Part shown: positions 19,627 to 28,021 of the stretch, in pieces | Position numbering within the stretch: position 1 is the first letter of the stretch | Layout: every line of letters begins with the position of its first letter | NCBI GenBank assembly: GCA_035448545.1 | Contig: DAOTJE010000012.1 | Coordinates: 56,377-120,376 of the forward strand | Length of the DNA: 64,000 nucleotides | From: Anaerobaca sp035448545 | GTDB taxonomy: Bacteria > Planctomycetota > Phycisphaerae > Sedimentisphaerales > Anaerobacaceae | Direction of reading: 5' to 3' | Notes under the pieces: generated by a model | What the model was told of the DNA's origin: nothing | The model's database searches: none | What the model saw: only the letters and a program-made list of their open reading frames with translations | Made by a program: the position numbers and the translations under genes

Positions 19627-19708
19627 TCAAAACCCGTAAGGGCCAGGTCCGTGTGCCTGCCCTTTTACCCAGTGACAATTCACGAACCTTTCTTTGGAGG
19701 AATCTCCG

Positions 19709-21262
19709 ATGACAGAAACGACGTATCCCTGCGCCGACGGAGGAGCGATTCGCCTCTGGCGGAATGATTCGCCCCCGCTGACCATGGCCAAGAGTGTCTA
19801 CGAAACGCTGCGGCGGACGAGGCCGCGATCGAGACAGGACCTGAAGAACTACGTGAAGGTGTTCCTCGGGATCGACGTGCCGGACGTGCGCATCTGTCCC
19901 GACCACAGCAGCCCGATGGACTACCTGTGGCACAGCTTCAGCGTCGATGACGCTGCAAATGCGAAATTTGAATCTCGAAATTCGATATTCACAGGCCGCA
20001 ACGCGGACTGCATCGTCTGGGCCAATCGGGGCGGGGGCAAGACGGAGTTGGCGGCGGTCGCGACGCTGCTCGACGGCCTGTTCAAGAGCGGCTGCCAGGT
20101 CCGCATCCTCGGCGGCTCGGGCGAGCAGTCCAGCCGGATGTATGAATACCTCACCGCGTTCCTGCACCGCGGCTTCGCGAGCGCGCTGGATGGTCCGATC
20201 CGAAAAGGCAGCTGCCGTTTCGCCAACGGCGCCGCGGTCGAGGTGCTGACACAGTCGGCCACCAGCGTGCGGGGCCAGCACGTGCAGAAGCTGCGCTGCG
20301 ACGAGGTCGAGCTGTTTGACGAGGACGTGTTCGCGGCCGCCAAGTTCACCACGCTCAGCAAGGAGAACCTCACCGCAGGCATCGAGCTGATCAGCACGAT
20401 GCACCGGCCCTATGGGATCATGCAGCGCGAGGTCGCCGCCGCGACGAAAACGGGCGTGCCTGTCTTCAAATGGTGCCTGTGGGAGACGATCGAGAAGTGC
20501 ACGGGCCGCAACTGCTCGCAGTGCCCGCTGTGGGAAGACTGCCGGGGCAAGGCCAAGAACGCGGCCGGCTACCTGCGGATCGACGACTGCATCGCGCAGA
20601 TGCGCCGCAGCAGCCGCTCCGGCTGGGAGGCAGAGATGCTCTGCATCCGGCCCTCGCTCGAGAACGTCGTCTTCAGCGAGTTCGAGCCGACGGTTCACGT
20701 CAAGTGCGTCGATTACGATCCCAACCTGCCTCTGTATCGCACGCTGGACTTCGGCTTCGTCAATCCATTCGTCTGCCTGTGGATTCAGGTCGACCGCGAG
20801 GGCGCCGTGCGCGTGATCGACGAGTACATCCGCAGCCGGGCGACGATTGACGTGCACGCCCGAGAGATCAAGACGCGAACGCCCTGCCCCGAGGAGCGGG
20901 TGGCCGCGACGTTCTGCGATCCGGCGGGCGCCGCTGCCGGCGACATCACCGGAACCAGCGTCGTCCGCGAGCTGCGCGGCCTCGGAATCGCCACGCGCTA
21001 CCGCAGGAGCGGCATCGTCGAGGGGATCGAGCTGATCCGCCGGGCTATCCGCTCCGGGGACGGCCTCAGCTCGCTCGTCGTCTCGCCCCGCTGCTGCCGC
21101 CTGATCGAAGCGTTGCAGTGCTACCACTACCCCGACGACGGTCCGGCCGCCTCGGGCGAGCTGCCCGTCAAGGATGGCGTCCACGACCACCCCATCGACG
21201 CCCTGCGCTACTTCTTCGCCAACCACCAGCACCCCCGCCAGGCCACCACCCGCCGGTATTAG
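19709..21262 (+). CDS. Phage terminase large subunit-like protein, solitary
   Basis: A 517-residue TerL-type protein. The P-loop ANRGGGKTELA is at about 105-115, Walker B LRCDEVELFD at about 194-203, and RNase H-type nuclease acidic residues are visible in TLDFGF (about 344), FCDPAG (about 403) and DHPIDALRYF (about 493). A cysteine cluster C-x4-C-x2-C-x5-C (about 263-279) sits between the two domains and could bind zinc. The ATG at 19709 follows TTGGAGGAA; the frame extends 15 bases upstream only through the SD. No capsid, portal or small terminase gene flanks it. About 19953-19993 is AT-rich and looks like a short inserted repeat kept in frame. Confidence 0.8.
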   Translation: MTETTYPCADGGAIRLWRNDSPPLTMAKSVYETLRRTRPRSRQDLKNYVKVFLGIDVPDVRICPDHSSPMDYLWHSFSVDDAANAKFESRNSIFTGRNADCIVWANRGGGKTELAAVATLLDGLFKSGCQVRILGGSGEQSSRMYEYLTAFLHRGFASALDGPIRKGSCRFANGAAVEVLTQSATSVRGQHVQKLRCDEVELFDEDVFAAAKFTTLSKENLTAGIELISTMHRPYGIMQREVAAATKTGVPVFKWCLWETIEKCTGRNCSQCPLWEDCRGKAKNAAGYLRIDDCIAQMRRSSRSGWEAEMLCIRPSLENVVFSEFEPTVHVKCVDYDPNLPLYRTLDFGFVNPFVCLWIQVDREGAVRVIDEYIRSRATIDVHAREIKTRTPCPEERVAATFCDPAGAAAGDITGTSVVRELRGLGIATRYRRSGIVEGIELIRRAIRSGDGLSSLVVSPRCCRLIEALQCYHYPDDGPAASGELPVKDGVHDHPIDALRYFFANHQHPRQATTRRY

Positions 21263-21781
21263 ACCCCACGCGTGATCGGCGCCGGGGTCCGACTTGTCTT
21301 CCTGGCGACCCTTGGTCTTTTCATGCCGAGCAGAGCCATCCTTCGCCGAGGAGGGCGAGGCATGCCTCGCCCCTACGAGCGCAATTGAACCTGTAGGGGC
21401 GACGCATGCGTCGCCCTTGCCTGTGAGCGATCAATGCCGGGCGTGTCACGAATTGTGTTGCATTCGGAAGGGCGCCACGTGTAGAATCAATGTGTTGGAG
21501 GCGTCCTCACGGGCAGGTCTTTTCAAGCCTGTGAGGCCATAAAGGAGGTTGGGGCCATGCCCCAAGGGCGCAGACTATGATGCGGAGCTCTTCTGTCTGT
21601 CAGCCGTGGCCGGCAGATTCTGACCGGACATCGCGGGGTGCTCTTGATGCGCGCGGGCGGCCCACCTGACAACCAGAAATCAAGGATCGAACACCAAAGT
21701 GAAAAAAACCGAGAAATCGTCGCCGCAACGCGGCGCCGCCGTTTTGGTTCTTCACATTTTGGTCTGTAAAGGAGGATCGTC
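21263..21781 (+). promoter_or_regulatory. Palindromic repeats, promoter and structured leader of LamG gene
   Basis: Gene-free stretch. Two 20-base palindromes occur at 21353-21372 and 21397-21416 (listed separately). A possible promoter is TTGCAT (21458-21463), an 18-base spacer and TAGAAT (21482-21487), implying a leader of about 290 bases. The leader has a hairpin CCTCACGGG/CCTGTGAGG (about 21504-21537), then an SD AAAGGAGG (21541-21548) before a seven-codon ORF (ATG 21557, stop 21578-21580) whose start is inside the palindrome TTGGGGCCATGCCCCAA. CGCCGC/GCGGCG (21721-21735) followed by GTTTT could be an attenuator. Confidence 0.5.
21353..21416. repeat. Paired palindromic repeats (REP-like)
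   Basis: GGGCGAGGCATGCCTCGCCC (21353-21372) and GGGCGACGCATGCGTCGCCC (21397-21416) are each perfect 20-base palindromes, and with CCCCTAC/GTAGGGG they form a larger inverted pair. A related palindrome (GGGCGAATGACGATTCGCCC) lies at 61710-61730. Confidence 0.8.
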
Positions 21782-24730
21782 ATGTATCAGAGACTTCGTA
21801 GTGTAGTTCTTGTGGCCTGTGTCGCGGGCTTGGGCCTGGTGAGCGTGGCCGGAGCGGCCGACCCGAGTCTGGTGGGTTGGTGGCGATTCGACGAGACTTC
21901 CGGCACCGTGGCGTCCGACTCGTCCGGAAACGGCAACGACGCGACGCTGTACGGCGGCCCGCAATGGGTCGCCGGCACCCTGCGCGGCGCAGTCCAGATC
22001 GACGGCAAAGACGACTATCTGGAGGCCGCGCCGTCGGAATCGCTGAATGTCACCGGCAGCGCCATCACGCTGACCGCCTGGGTCTACTTCGACGACGTCA
22101 GCGTCGTCCAGATCATCCTGGCCAAGGTGTTCAACAACACCGTGCACACCAGTCCGTACTTCTCGTATGGCCTGCACATCCTGTCCAACGGGCGAGGACG
22201 ATGCTGGCTGTCGCTGAAGAGCAATGCGGAGTCGTTCGCCATGGCGCCGGCCGGGACGGTCAAGGCGCAGCGATGGCACCACATGGCCGGCGTCTACGAC
22301 GGCACCCAGATTCGACTGTACCTCGACGGCGAGATCGTCGCGACAACCAATGCAACGGGGGACCTCAACGCCTATCCCGACACGATTTACCGCATGGGCA
22401 ACAACGGCGGCCTGACCGAACCGATGGCAGGCAAGCTGGACGAGGTCCGCATCTACAATCGTGCGCTGACGGCTGAGGAGCTTGCCGAGGTCATGATGGG
22501 TGGCGGGCCGGGCTCGTTCACGGAACTGGCGAGCGATCCGATCCCGGCCGACGAGGCCATCGACGTGCCGCGTGACATCGTGCTGAGCTGGACGCCGGGC
22601 GCGTTCGCGGCGACGCACGACGTCTACCTCGGCACGTCCTTCGACGACGTCAACAGCGCCAGCCGGGCCAATCCGCTGGGCGTGCTGGTCAGCCAGGGTC
22701 AGGCGGACACCGCCTACGATCCCGCGGGTCTGCTCGACCTGGGCCAGACGTACTACTGGCGCATCGACGAGGTCAACGCGGCGCCGGACAACACGATCTT
22801 CAAGGGCACGGTCTGGAGCTTCACCAGCGAACCGGTCGCCTATCCCATCACCGACGTCACGGCGACCGCCTCCGGCACGTATGCCGCCGGGTCGGAACCC
22901 GAAAACACGGTCAACGGCTCCGGCCTGAACGAGAACGATCAGCACTCGATCGATCTGGAGGACATGTGGCTCGGCGTTCCCAATCCCGACGAGCCACTGT
23001 GGATTCAATTCGAATTCGACCGCGCCTACAAGCTGCACGAGCTGTGGGTCTGGAACTACAACATCGCCTTCGAAGCGGTGGTCGGTTTCGGGGTCAAAAA
23101 CGCGACGCTGGAGTACTCCATCGACGGCCAGACCTGGTCAAGCCTCGGTGACATCGAGCTGGCCCGAGGCGCGGCCACCGCGACCTACACGCACAACACG
23201 ACGATCGATCTGGGTGGCGTGATGGCCCGATTCGTTCGACTGACCGTCCACAGCGGATACGGCTTCCTCGGCCAGTACGGGCTCAGCGAAGTGCGCTTCT
23301 TCTATGTGCCGGTCCAGGCCCGCGAGCCGCAGCCGGCTCCCGGTGCCACCGATGTCCCGGTCGATACGATTCTGGATTGGCGTGGCGGACGCGACGCCGC
23401 CTTGCACGAGGTCTTCCTGGGTACCGATCCGGCGGCACTTGCCGCGGCCGGCACCGTCAACGAGACGCAGTATGACCCCGGCACACTCGACCTGGGGACC
23501 ACCTACTACTGGAGGGTCGATGAGGTCAATGAGGCCGCCGACCATGCGCGGTGGGAAGGCGAGGTCTGGAGCTTCTCCACGCTGGAGTACTTCGTCGTGG
23601 ACGATTTCGAGAGTTATACTAACGACATCGACGGCGGCAAGGCGATCTTCCAGACCTGGATCGATGGCTACGACGACGACTCGAACGGCTCGCAGGTCGG
23701 CTATTTGGATGCCCCGTTCGCCGAGCGTTCGATCGTGCACGGCGGGACGCAGTCCATGCCGCTGCTGTTCGACAACACCTCGGCCGCGACGTCGGTGGCG
23801 GACCTGGAGCTTGACGGACAGGATTGGACGCGAGCGGGCATTCAAACTCTCGTTCTGTTCTTCCACGGCGACTCCGAGAACACCGGCGGGCAGTTCTACG
23901 TGGAGATCAACGGCGTCAAGGTCGTCTACCCCGGCGCGGCCAACGTGCTGACGCGGCCGGTCTGGAAACAGTGGAACATCGATCTGGCCTCGGCCGGCGC
24001 GAACCTGCGCAATGTCACAAGCTTGAGCGTCGGCGTCGATGGCGGCGGTTCGGGCGTGGTGTACGTTGACGACATCCGGCTGTATCGGTTGGCGCCGCCT
24101 CTGCCCGAGCCGCAGGATCCCGGCACCGCCGGGCTGCTGGCCTGGTATACGTTTGACAACGGCGCCGCCGACCGCTCGGGCAACGGCTACAATGGCACGC
24201 TGCTGGGTGACGCTCAGACACTGAATGGACAGTTGGTCCTGGACGGCGTGGACGACGCGGTGACCATCCCGCGGATCGGCGGAGCATCGGCGACATTCAG
24301 CACGTTCAGCTACGCGATGTGGGTCAACCCCAGCTCGTCGCTGACCTCGATCGCGTATTCCGGCGGGCTGAACAGCGACGGCTGGAGCGCCGGAGGCGTG
24401 CACTTCAAGTTCCACAACGGCGTCCTGAACGTCGGAATCAACGGCCTTGGAAGCGGCGACCTCGACGGCACGACCATCGTCCCCGTCAACGCATGGACCC
24501 ACATCGCGCTGACGGTCTCGCCGACCGAAATCGTCATCTACATGAACGGGCAACAGGAGGACTACCGCGCCATCAGCGCTCCGCTGACCAACCTGACCCT
24601 CGGCGGAACCCTCGGTGCCTGGAGCAACGGCGGGGCTATCGATCGCGAAATGCCCGGGAAGATGGACGACGTCCGCATCTACGACCGGGCCTTGTCCGCG
24701 GGCGAGGTTCTGTATCTGGCCGAGCTGTAG
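21782..24730 (+). CDS. Secreted LamG/discoidin-domain protein
   Basis: A 982-residue exported protein with signal peptide 1-24 and SD GGAGGA. About 25-235 is a LamG/concanavalin-like domain (GWWRFDETSG, LDEVRIYNRALT). About 245-355 and 515-600 are FN3-like modules ending in YYWRVDEVN. About 360-510 is an F5/8 type C (discoidin)-like domain. About 605-775 is a beta-sandwich starting VVDDFESYTND and ending VVYVDDIRLYR. About 785-982 is a second LamG (AWYTFDNGAADRSG, MDDVRIYDRALS). No catalytic motif was seen. Probably glycan-binding or surface-attached. Confidence 0.85.
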   Translation: MYQRLRSVVLVACVAGLGLVSVAGAADPSLVGWWRFDETSGTVASDSSGNGNDATLYGGPQWVAGTLRGAVQIDGKDDYLEAAPSESLNVTGSAITLTAWVYFDDVSVVQIILAKVFNNTVHTSPYFSYGLHILSNGRGRCWLSLKSNAESFAMAPAGTVKAQRWHHMAGVYDGTQIRLYLDGEIVATTNATGDLNAYPDTIYRMGNNGGLTEPMAGKLDEVRIYNRALTAEELAEVMMGGGPGSFTELASDPIPADEAIDVPRDIVLSWTPGAFAATHDVYLGTSFDDVNSASRANPLGVLVSQGQADTAYDPAGLLDLGQTYYWRIDEVNAAPDNTIFKGTVWSFTSEPVAYPITDVTATASGTYAAGSEPENTVNGSGLNENDQHSIDLEDMWLGVPNPDEPLWIQFEFDRAYKLHELWVWNYNIAFEAVVGFGVKNATLEYSIDGQTWSSLGDIELARGAATATYTHNTTIDLGGVMARFVRLTVHSGYGFLGQYGLSEVRFFYVPVQAREPQPAPGATDVPVDTILDWRGGRDAALHEVFLGTDPAALAAAGTVNETQYDPGTLDLGTTYYWRVDEVNEAADHARWEGEVWSFSTLEYFVVDDFESYTNDIDGGKAIFQTWIDGYDDDSNGSQVGYLDAPFAERSIVHGGTQSMPLLFDNTSAATSVADLELDGQDWTRAGIQTLVLFFHGDSENTGGQFYVEINGVKVVYPGAANVLTRPVWKQWNIDLASAGANLRNVTSLSVGVDGGGSGVVYVDDIRLYRLAPPLPEPQDPGTAGLLAWYTFDNGAADRSGNGYNGTLLGDAQTLNGQLVLDGVDDAVTIPRIGGASATFSTFSYAMWVNPSSSLTSIAYSGGLNSDGWSAGGVHFKFHNGVLNVGINGLGSGDLDGTTIVPVNAWTHIALTVSPTEIVIYMNGQQEDYRAISAPLTNLTLGGTLGAWSNGGAIDREMPGKMDDVRIYDRALSAGEVLYLAEL

Positions 24731-24760
24731 TGTGCAGTGTGCCCACCAGGGCATTCCACG

Positions 24761-24885
24761 GGTGGCAGCCTCAAGCCGTAGCGCAGCGGAGGTTTGGGGA
24801 TGGTGCACTTGACGGACGACCCGACGGCAGAAGGTCGCGCATGCGCTGAACCATCTCCAAGCTCTTCGAGCTTGAGGCTGCCACC
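24761..24885. repeat. Inverted pair of a dispersed repeat (possible terminator)
   Basis: GGTGGCAGCCTCAAGC at 24761-24776, with GTTTGGGGATGGTGC at 24792-24806, is mirrored by CCATCTCCAAGC...GCTTGAGGCTGCCACCC at 24851-24885. The RNA could fold into a long stem 30 bases after the LamG stop and may end that transcript. Same family as copies at 18045 and 26889. Confidence 0.7.
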
Positions 24886-24925
24886 CTGTTGCGCGTCCCG
24901 GCCCACACGCGACGCGTGACCGCCC

Positions 24926-24956
24926 TTGCAAAATGACACGAGCCGGCTATGATAAT
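24926..24956 (+). promoter_or_regulatory. Probable promoter of the E2/esterase pair
   Basis: TTGCAA (24926-24931) with TATGAT (24948-24953, 16-base spacer) or GATAAT (24951-24956). The stretch from the -10 onward (24950-24970) matches 4916-4936 at 19 of 21 bases. Confidence 0.5.
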
Positions 24957-25000
24957 GACCATGTGAAGATTGTTTCGCGCGTGTATGCCCGCTGTCTGAG

Positions 25001-25735
25001 GTGCGATTGGAAAGCTCATTGAAGACGTATGTCCCGCTGACGCGGATCCAGAGGCTTGTCGGCCAACGGATGCTGGCGTCCAAGCGCACCAAACCCTGCT
25101 TCTACCTCGAGCGCAAGGCCGACGTCACGGAGCTGCTGGCGGCCCGGCACGCGCTGAGCAAACTCCACGGCGTGAAGATCACCAGCAACTCGTTTCTGAT
25201 CCACGCGTTGGCTCTGGCGGCCCGGCAGTATCCGCTGGTTCTCGGCCGCCTGCGGAACGACGACGCGGATGCCGCCGCCAATCCGCCGGTGATCGACATC
25301 CCGAACGAGATCAACGTCGGCTTCGCGGTCAACAGCCCCCAGGGACTGGTGGTACCCGTGGTCCGGAACGCCGACCGCAAAACGCTGGCGCAGATCGCCG
25401 ACGCCGAGCGGACCCTGACGCAAGACGCGCGAAGCAACCGCCTGAGTCTCGAAGAGATCGAAGGCGAGACGATCGCAATGAGCAATCTCGGAGCCTACGA
25501 CATCGACACGTTCGTCGGCATCGTGCCGCCGGCGGCCAGCACCATCCTCGCGGTCGGCAAGGTGCTGCACAGCATCGTCCCGGCGAACGGCCATTACGAG
25601 GTCCGCAAGCAGATGAGCCTGTCGCTGGCGGTCGATCATCGCATCACCGACGGCCTGTACGCCGCGAAATTCCTGAGTTTCATCGCAGAGTATCTGAACA
25701 ATCCCGAACGCCTGAAACAGGAGGACCTGCCATGA
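25001..25735 (+). CDS. 2-oxoacid dehydrogenase E2 acyltransferase, catalytic domain only
   Basis: A 244-residue protein equal to the C-terminal acyltransferase domain of E2 components (dihydrolipoyl acyltransferases). It has the N-terminal RMLASKR-type start, SFLIHALALA, NVGFAVNSPQGLVVPVVRNAD, MSNLGAYDID and the active site SLAVDHRITDG (catalytic His). Full E2 proteins also carry lipoyl and E1/E3-binding domains; both are missing and no E1 or E3 gene is adjacent. Start is GTG 25001; an in-frame TTG at 25019 with GGAAAG four bases upstream is an alternative. Ends in an ATGA overlap with the esterase. Confidence 0.85.
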   Translation: MRLESSLKTYVPLTRIQRLVGQRMLASKRTKPCFYLERKADVTELLAARHALSKLHGVKITSNSFLIHALALAARQYPLVLGRLRNDDADAAANPPVIDIPNEINVGFAVNSPQGLVVPVVRNADRKTLAQIADAERTLTQDARSNRLSLEEIEGETIAMSNLGAYDIDTFVGIVPPAASTILAVGKVLHSIVPANGHYEVRKQMSLSLAVDHRITDGLYAAKFLSFIAEYLNNPERLKQEDLP

Positions 25736-26640
25736 ACAGCCACACCCGAACGCTCACCGGTTTCAGTCTGCTCGCCGTGTTGCTCGCCATGTCACCCGGC
25801 GCCTGCATCGCCGCGGAGCCGGCGGTCGATGTGCTCTGGCCCGCCGGAGCGCCCGGCGCCAAGGGTACCGCCGACGGCGACATCCCGAAACTGACGATCT
25901 ATCTGCCGGACAAGGACAAGGCGACCGGCGCCGCCATCGTGATCTGCCCCGGCGGCGGTTACGGCCATCTGGCGATGGACCACGAAGGACATCAGATCGC
26001 CCAGTGGCTCAACTCCTTCGGCGTCGCCGGCTTCATCCTTCAGTACCGCCATCGCAACAGTGGCGCCGGCTATGGCCATCCCGCTCCGCTCCAGGACGTC
26101 CAACGGGCGATTCGCACCGTGCGCAGCGGCGCGGACCAGTGGAATGTGAAGCCCGATCGCATCGGCGTTCTGGGCTTCTCGGCCGGCGGGCATCTGGCCT
26201 CGACCGCCGTGACGCACTTCGACGACAAGGTCTACGATTCACGCGACGAGATCGACAAGGCCAGCGCCCGACCCGATTTCGGCGTATTGATCTACCCGGT
26301 GATCTCTTTCGTCGAGCCGTTCACGCACGTCGGCTCGCGTCAGAACCTGCTCGGAGCCGACGCCGGGAAAGAGCTGATCGAGAAATTCTCCAACGAGAGA
26401 CAAGTAACCGCGCAGACTCCGCCATGCTTCCTGATCCACACGTGGGAGGATACGGGCGTGCCGGCCGAGAACAGCGTCTACTTCTACCTCGCCATGCGAA
26501 AGGCCAAGGTGCCCGTCGAGATGCATCTGTTCGCCAAGGGCCCGCACGGCTTCGGGCTGGGCCAGAAGATCGAAGGCACGTCCGCCTGGCCGACCCTCTG
26601 CCAGAACTGGATGAAGGTCTCCGGCTTCCTCGGACAATAG
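25732..26640 (+). CDS. Secreted alpha/beta hydrolase (acetyl-esterase-like)
   Basis: A 302-residue protein with a signal peptide (1-27). The oxyanion segment is VICPGGGYGHLA, the nucleophile elbow GFSAGGHLAS (G-x-S-x-G), and the likely acid and His lie in HTWEDTGV and KGPHGFG. This is the pattern of BD-FAE/AXE-type esterases that remove acetyl groups from plant or algal polysaccharides. It overlaps the preceding gene by 4 bases, so they are cotranscribed, an odd pairing of a cytosolic acyltransferase and an exported esterase. The substrate is an inference. Confidence 0.85.
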   Translation: MNSHTRTLTGFSLLAVLLAMSPGACIAAEPAVDVLWPAGAPGAKGTADGDIPKLTIYLPDKDKATGAAIVICPGGGYGHLAMDHEGHQIAQWLNSFGVAGFILQYRHRNSGAGYGHPAPLQDVQRAIRTVRSGADQWNVKPDRIGVLGFSAGGHLASTAVTHFDDKVYDSRDEIDKASARPDFGVLIYPVISFVEPFTHVGSRQNLLGADAGKELIEKFSNERQVTAQTPPCFLIHTWEDTGVPAENSVYFYLAMRKAKVPVEMHLFAKGPHGFGLGQKIEGTSAWPTLCQNWMKVSGFLGQ

Positions 26641-26659
26641 AATCGCAATGCGGCGCTCG

Positions 26660-28021
26660 TCACGGCGCGCCGCTGGGGCTGTCCGCCTGGGACGGAGCCG
26701 ACTCGCTCGAAGCGCCGTTGGCGGGCGACTCTTGCGACCGGCGGGTCGGCGGGATCGGATAGCTCTTCAGCGGAGGCGGGCTGTACTTTCGCGGCAGCGG
26801 CGGCTGGATCTCGCGAATCTCGATCGGCGCCGATTCGGAGCCTTTGGCCTGCGCGTCCGTTGCGTTATCGCCTTCGACCGGTGACGCAGGTGGCATCCTC
26901 AAGTCCTGCGGACTTGGGGATGGTTCCACACCTTCGGAACAGGGTGTCTCGTCCGCCTTCGGCGGACCCCCGGACCAGGACTGAAGCTCCGACTCAACAA
27001 TCGCCTCGACATCGTCGGACGGGTTCGTTTCGGAATCGAGCGGAATCGGCTCGTCGACCTCCCCAAGCAGACCGTCCATCTCATCGGCGGTCACCCCGGC
27101 CTCCGGTTCAACCGGGGCAGCTTTGGGTTCCCACTCGACGCGCATAGTTTCCGCCGGAGTGAACTGGGCGGCCGGCTCGACCGCGGCCGCCGATTCCTGG
27201 TCCGGTGCAGGCTCGACATCCAGTTCCGCCTGCGGCTCGACGCCGAGGAAGAACCGCGCGACGCGCCGGTAGTCCTCGGCGCCGTTGCAGGTGGGATCAT
27301 ATTCGAAGATGGTCTGGCCGTAGCTCGGCGCCTCGGCCAGCTTGATATTGCGTCGGATGAACGTGGGTACCAGACGCGCATCGGCCCACGCACAGGCTGA
27401 ACCGCGCGCGTTTTCGAGGAACCGCTCGATGTCCGCACGCACCTCGTTCGGCAGAGAGGCCCGCGTGTCGAACATGCACAGCAGCACGCCGCTGACCTTC
27501 AGGTCACGATTGATCCGCTTGTTGACCAGCTCGACCGTCTGGAGCAGCTTGCCGAAGCCCTGGAGCGCCAGGAAGTGCGGCTGCAGCGGGATCAGCACCT
27601 CCTGGGAGGCCGCCAGCGCGTTCAGCGAGAGCAACCCCAGCGACGGGGCGCAGTCGATCAGGCAGAAGTCGAACCGGTTCTGACTGGCCTGCATCGCCTC
27701 GCGGAGGATGATCTCCCGGCCGACCACGCTGACCAGTTCCGTCTCGGCGCCGACGAGATTGATATTGGCGCCCAGCAGCCACAGGTTGGAGCGGACCATC
27801 ATGAGAGCCTGCTCGAACCCGGCCGACTGCATCAGCACTTCGTACGAGCCGGGACGGACCGCCTGAGGCTCAATGCCCAGATGAATCGTCAGGTGCGCCT
27901 GCGGATCGAGATCGATGACCACGACCCTCTGGCCCAAGGCCGCCAGGGCCGCCGCGGTGTTGGCGGTGGTGGTCGTCTTGCCCACACCGCCTTTCTGATT
28001 CAGGACTGCGATCGTTCTCAA
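26660..28021 (-). CDS. parA: ParA/Soj-family ATPase with long C-terminal tail
   Basis: A 453-residue protein. Residues 1-255 are a complete ParA-type deviant Walker ATPase: QKGGVGKTTTTAN (9-21), VIDLDPQAH and LIDCAPSLGLLS. The last ~195 residues are low-complexity, acidic and proline-rich (predicted disordered), which ParA proteins normally lack. Part of this tail is encoded by a dispersed repeat (26889-26929). No parB follows. It overlaps nusB by 4 bases, so a role in chromosome segregation or protein positioning is inferred from family only. Confidence 0.85.
   Translation of the reverse strand: MRTIAVLNQKGGVGKTTTTANTAAALAALGQRVVVIDLDPQAHLTIHLGIEPQAVRPGSYEVLMQSAGFEQALMMVRSNLWLLGANINLVGAETELVSVVGREIILREAMQASQNRFDFCLIDCAPSLGLLSLNALAASQEVLIPLQPHFLALQGFGKLLQTVELVNKRINRDLKVSGVLLCMFDTRASLPNEVRADIERFLENARGSACAWADARLVPTFIRRNIKLAEAPSYGQTIFEYDPTCNGAEDYRRVARFFLGVEPQAELDVEPAPDQESAAAVEPAAQFTPAETMRVEWEPKAAPVEPEAGVTADEMDGLLGEVDEPIPLDSETNPSDDVEAIVESELQSWSGGPPKADETPCSEGVEPSPSPQDLRMPPASPVEGDNATDAQAKGSESAPIEIREIQPPLPRKYSPPPLKSYPIPPTRRSQESPANGASSESAPSQADSPSGAP
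26889..26929 (-). repeat. Dispersed repeat inside the parA tail
   Basis: On the plus strand reads GGTGGCATCCTCAAGT...ACTTGGGGATGGTTCCAC. It is in frame in the minus-strand parA gene and encodes EPSPSPQDLRMPPAS. Confidence 0.65.

Noticed and set aside
19627..21781. Prophage around the terminase gene
   Set aside because: Neighbours are a FAD oxidoreductase and a LamG protein; no capsid, portal, integrase or lysis gene.
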